DNA from: Gammaproteobacteria bacterium | GTDB lineage: Bacteria; Pseudomonadota; Gammaproteobacteria; Steroidobacterales; Rariloculaceae | Length of the DNA: 43,451 nucleotides | NCBI GenBank assembly: GCA_017577365.1 | Contig: PKRJ01000028.1 | Coordinates: forward strand, 1-43,451 | Direction: 5' to 3' | Part shown: positions 42,032 to 43,451 of the stretch, piece after piece | Layout: each line of letters starts with the position of its first letter | How positions within the stretch are numbered: position 1 is the stretch's first letter | Position numbers and translations under genes: made by a program | Notes under the pieces: model-generated | Databases searched by the model: none | What the model was told of the DNA's origin: nothing | Seen by the model: only the letters and a program-made list of their open reading frames with translations

Positions 42032-42979
42032 CTACAGCGAGTAGTGAGCGATCGTGTGGTACTCGCCGGCGTCGGCGTAGTCGCCTGCCGCGCGACGTGC
42101 ACGGAACGTGCCCCAATGGATGGGCTTGTAGCGTGCCGGGTGCAATTCATCGATCGTCGACGGCAGCGGCGCGTACTCCGTGCTGTAAGCAGGATTGAAG
42201 AAGAACGGCGCGCTGTACCGCGCCACGTCGGTCGAGACGAGACCGCGATGCAGCGCCGCTCGATAGCGGTCGTTGGACCACACCTGCACGATGTCGCCGA
42301 TGTTCACGACGAGCGCGTCGTCGCGCGGCTCGACGAGGTGCCACGTTCCGTCGTGCAGCACCTCGAGCCCCGGCTGCTCGTCCTGGAGGAGCAGCGTCAG
42401 TGCCCCGGCGTCGGTGTGGGCGTTCACGCCGAGATAGCCGCCGCGCGCGGTGCTCGAGTCGGCCGGCCGCGCGGGCGCCGGACAGGGCGGGTAGTAGTTG
42501 AGCCGCAGGAAGCTCGTGTGGTCCGGCCGGAAGTGGCGATCGAGCGCGTGCCGCGGCATGCCGAGATTGGCGGCGATCGCGCGGACGAGCTCGAGGGCCA
42601 GCGCGTCGCAGGCCTCGTAGAATCGCATGATGGCCGGCCGGAACGCGGGAAGGTCGCGCGGGAACTGCGGCACGAGCGCGCCGCCGTCGGGCGGCCCGTA
42701 GTCGTAGATCTGCTTCCAGTCGCGCGTATGCCGCGTGAGCTCGCGATCGTAGAACCCCCAAGGGTTCTCGGCCGTACGTAGGATCGCGTGCTTCGCCGGG
42801 AGCGGCAGCGCAAAGAAGTCGTACATCGCCCGGCGCAGCGCGGCGATCGTGTCGTCGCCGATGCCGTGGCCGACGATCTGGAAGAAGCCCCACTCGCGGC
42901 AGGCGGCGTCGATCGCACGCCGCGTCGCGGAATTTCGCAAGTCGCGGACGTCGATGACGGGGAGGGTGTCGGTGGTCAT
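42032..42979 (-). CDS. Isopenicillin-N-synthase-like 2-oxoglutarate/Fe(II) dioxygenase
   Basis: This is a 315-residue non-haem iron oxygenase of the IPNS/DIOX superfamily. The N-terminal DIOX_N part opens with LPVIDVRDLR and WGFFQIVGHGI. The iron ligands are H188 and D190 (NAHTDAGALTLLLQ) and H244 (AALHRG), and the cosubstrate-binding R254-x-S256 (RYSAPFF) is present. Length is normal for the group. The ATG at 42979 follows a ggagcacgag ribosome site; the longer in-frame extension upstream runs through the glutaredoxin gene in another frame and is not coding. It shares the minus strand with a glutaredoxin remnant (14 bp before) and the AhpD-like gene (14 bp after). Its substrate is unknown. 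It is unrelated to beta-lactam synthesis on present evidence. Confidence 0.93.
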   Translation of the reverse strand: MTTDTLPVIDVRDLRNSATRRAIDAACREWGFFQIVGHGIGDDTIAALRRAMYDFFALPLPAKHAILRTAENPWGFYDRELTRHTRDWKQIYDYGPPDGGALVPQFPRDLPAFRPAIMRFYEACDALALELVRAIAANLGMPRHALDRHFRPDHTSFLRLNYYPPCPAPARPADSSTARGGYLGVNAHTDAGALTLLLQDEQPGLEVLHDGTWHLVEPRDDALVVNIGDIVQVWSNDRYRAALHRGLVSTDVARYSAPFFFNPAYSTEYAPLPSTIDELHPARYKPIHWGTFRARRAAGDYADAGEYHTIAHYSL

Positions 42980-42993
42980 CTCGTGCTCCTCGC

Positions 42994-43260
42994 TCAAGCG
43001 GTCCTGCGGGGCTGCAGCCACTTCGGCAGCAGCGAATAGGGGTCGAGGTCGACGTCCGTGTCGAACGAGACGCCGGCCCGCGTCAGCAGCTCGCGCGCCG
43101 TGCCGTCCCGCCACGCGTCGAAGAGATCCGTGGCGCCGCCGACGTGCGTGCCGCCGATGAAGATCTGCGGAATGGTCTTCGTGCCCGTGCGCGCCGCCAG
43201 CACCGCGCGGATCTTCCCGCCGCGGTCGCCGGCCTGATAGGCGACCGAGTCGAGATCCAC
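42994..43260 (-). CDS. Glutaredoxin-family protein lacking the N-terminal CxxC segment (truncated remnant)
   Basis: This 88-codon frame from GTG 43260 carries the C-terminal two thirds of a glutaredoxin: VDLDS-like strand, GKIRAVLAARTGTKTIPQIFIGGTHVGGATDLFDAWRDG with the cis-Pro TIPQ glutathione-binding loop and the GGATD phosphate-type motif, then a C-terminal extension. In-frame sequence continues upstream to 43309, where CQSRLGIEFTS still looks like the family, but it is stopped by TGA at 43309-43311 before any CPYC-type active site. No Cys-x-x-Cys coding sequence exists in any frame of the adjacent DNA. It is probably a gene cut by deletion; a short functional form without redox cysteines is possible but less likely. 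Confidence 0.65.
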   Translation of the reverse strand: MDLDSVAYQAGDRGGKIRAVLAARTGTKTIPQIFIGGTHVGGATDLFDAWRDGTARELLTRAGVSFDTDVDLDPYSLLPKWLQPRRTA

Positions 43261-43292
43261 GCTCGTGAACTCGATGCCGAGCCGGGACTGGC

Positions 43293-43451
43293 ATGAACGT
43301 GACCGCGATCAAAGTGGACAACGGAGTCAACGTGGAAGCGCTGCTCGCGGCGCGCGCGGCGCTGACCGAGGCGCCGGAGGCCGCGCGCTTCAAGTGGCGG
43401 GCGACGTGCGAGTGGGTGAACGGCACGCACAGCCGGAGCACGGTGCAAGGG
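43293..43451 (+). CDS. OsmC-family protein, N-terminal part (3' partial, right edge)
   Basis: An ATG at 43293 opens a frame that remains open to the right edge (53 codons). The residues KVDNGVNVEALLAARAAL, then EAPEAARFKWRATCEWVNGTHSRSTV, match the N-terminal region of OsmC/Ohr-like proteins, thiol peroxidases that detoxify organic hydroperoxides. The catalytic cysteines would lie beyond the window. The start is only 32 bp from the divergent GTG of the glutaredoxin remnant, leaving too little room for two ordinary promoters, which hints that a deletion brought them together. Identification is from the N-terminal pattern alone. Confidence 0.7.
   Translation, partial: MNVTAIKVDNGVNVEALLAARAALTEAPEAARFKWRATCEWVNGTHSRSTVQG

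Noticed and set aside
42980..43441. In-frame upstream extension of the IPNS-like oxygenase
   Set aside because: The extension runs through the glutaredoxin gene in another frame, has no homology, and the true start at 42979 has a ribosome site and the family N-terminus.
1..43451. CRISPR arrays, tRNA or rRNA genes, insertion-sequence ends, prophage
   Set aside because: No regularly spaced direct repeats, cloverleaf sequences, rRNA-like segments or transposase/integrase motifs were recognised. Absence is judged by eye only.

Overview
The window comes from a GC-rich Gram-negative bacterium, most likely a gammaproteobacterium. It carries two TonB-dependent outer-membrane receptors, a GlyGly-CTERM (rhombosortase-type) secreted protein tail, Tat and Sec signal peptides, a TRAP transporter and a red-type (form IC) RuBisCO operon with CbbX. 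Genus or family cannot be settled from sequence alone; a marine autotrophic or mixotrophic gammaproteobacterium (Woeseiaceae- or Steroidobacter-like) is only a guess. No rRNA, tRNA, CRISPR array, insertion sequence or phage gene was seen.

Layout. (1) 1-6629, surface and envelope genes: the end of a choice-of-anchor-U/GlyGly-CTERM protein, a class A acid phosphatase, a TonB receptor followed at 17 bp by a membrane-bound LytTR regulator, and a convergent Tat-exported ferritin-like protein. (2) 6855-15760, a Calvin-Benson-Bassham locus: divergent cbbR, then cbbL, cbbS, cbbX, cbbF, cbbP, cbbT and cbbE. It supplies carboxylation, RuBisCO repair, and the FBPase, PRK, transketolase and epimerase steps. 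cbbA, cbbG, cbbK and the phosphoglycolate phosphatase are not here. No electron-donor oxidation genes are present. (3) 15773-25233, a PafA-like phosphatase divergent from a large TonB receptor, a Sel1/2-oxoglutarate hydroxylase, a MocR-type regulator and an MFS carrier. (4) 25455-30120, a secreted double alpha/beta-hydrolase (CocE type), a CapA-like metallophosphatase and a LysR regulator.

(5) 30281-41148, the most unusual part: nine tightly packed same-strand genes, mostly joined by ATGA overlaps. They encode an exported di-haem peroxidase-like cytochrome, an OmpA-like exported protein, a complete TRAP transporter (small and large permeases and a lipoprotein binding protein), two class III CoA-transferases (one a two-domain fusion with both catalytic Asp kept) and two divergent subunits of the 2-hydroxyacyl-CoA dehydratase/benzoyl-CoA reductase family. 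One subunit has lost all three cluster cysteines, the other appears to have lost one, and no ATP-dependent activator is encoded. The layout suggests import of an organic acid, CoA activation and an atypical dehydration or reduction, under the adjacent LysR regulator. The substrate is unknown.

(6) 41103-43451, a minus-strand group: a glutaredoxin remnant without its CxxC end, an isopenicillin-N-synthase-like oxygenase, an AhpD-like protein and a possible small ORF. The start of a divergent OsmC-family gene runs off the right edge. Several perfect inverted repeats lie at gene boundaries and are listed individually.
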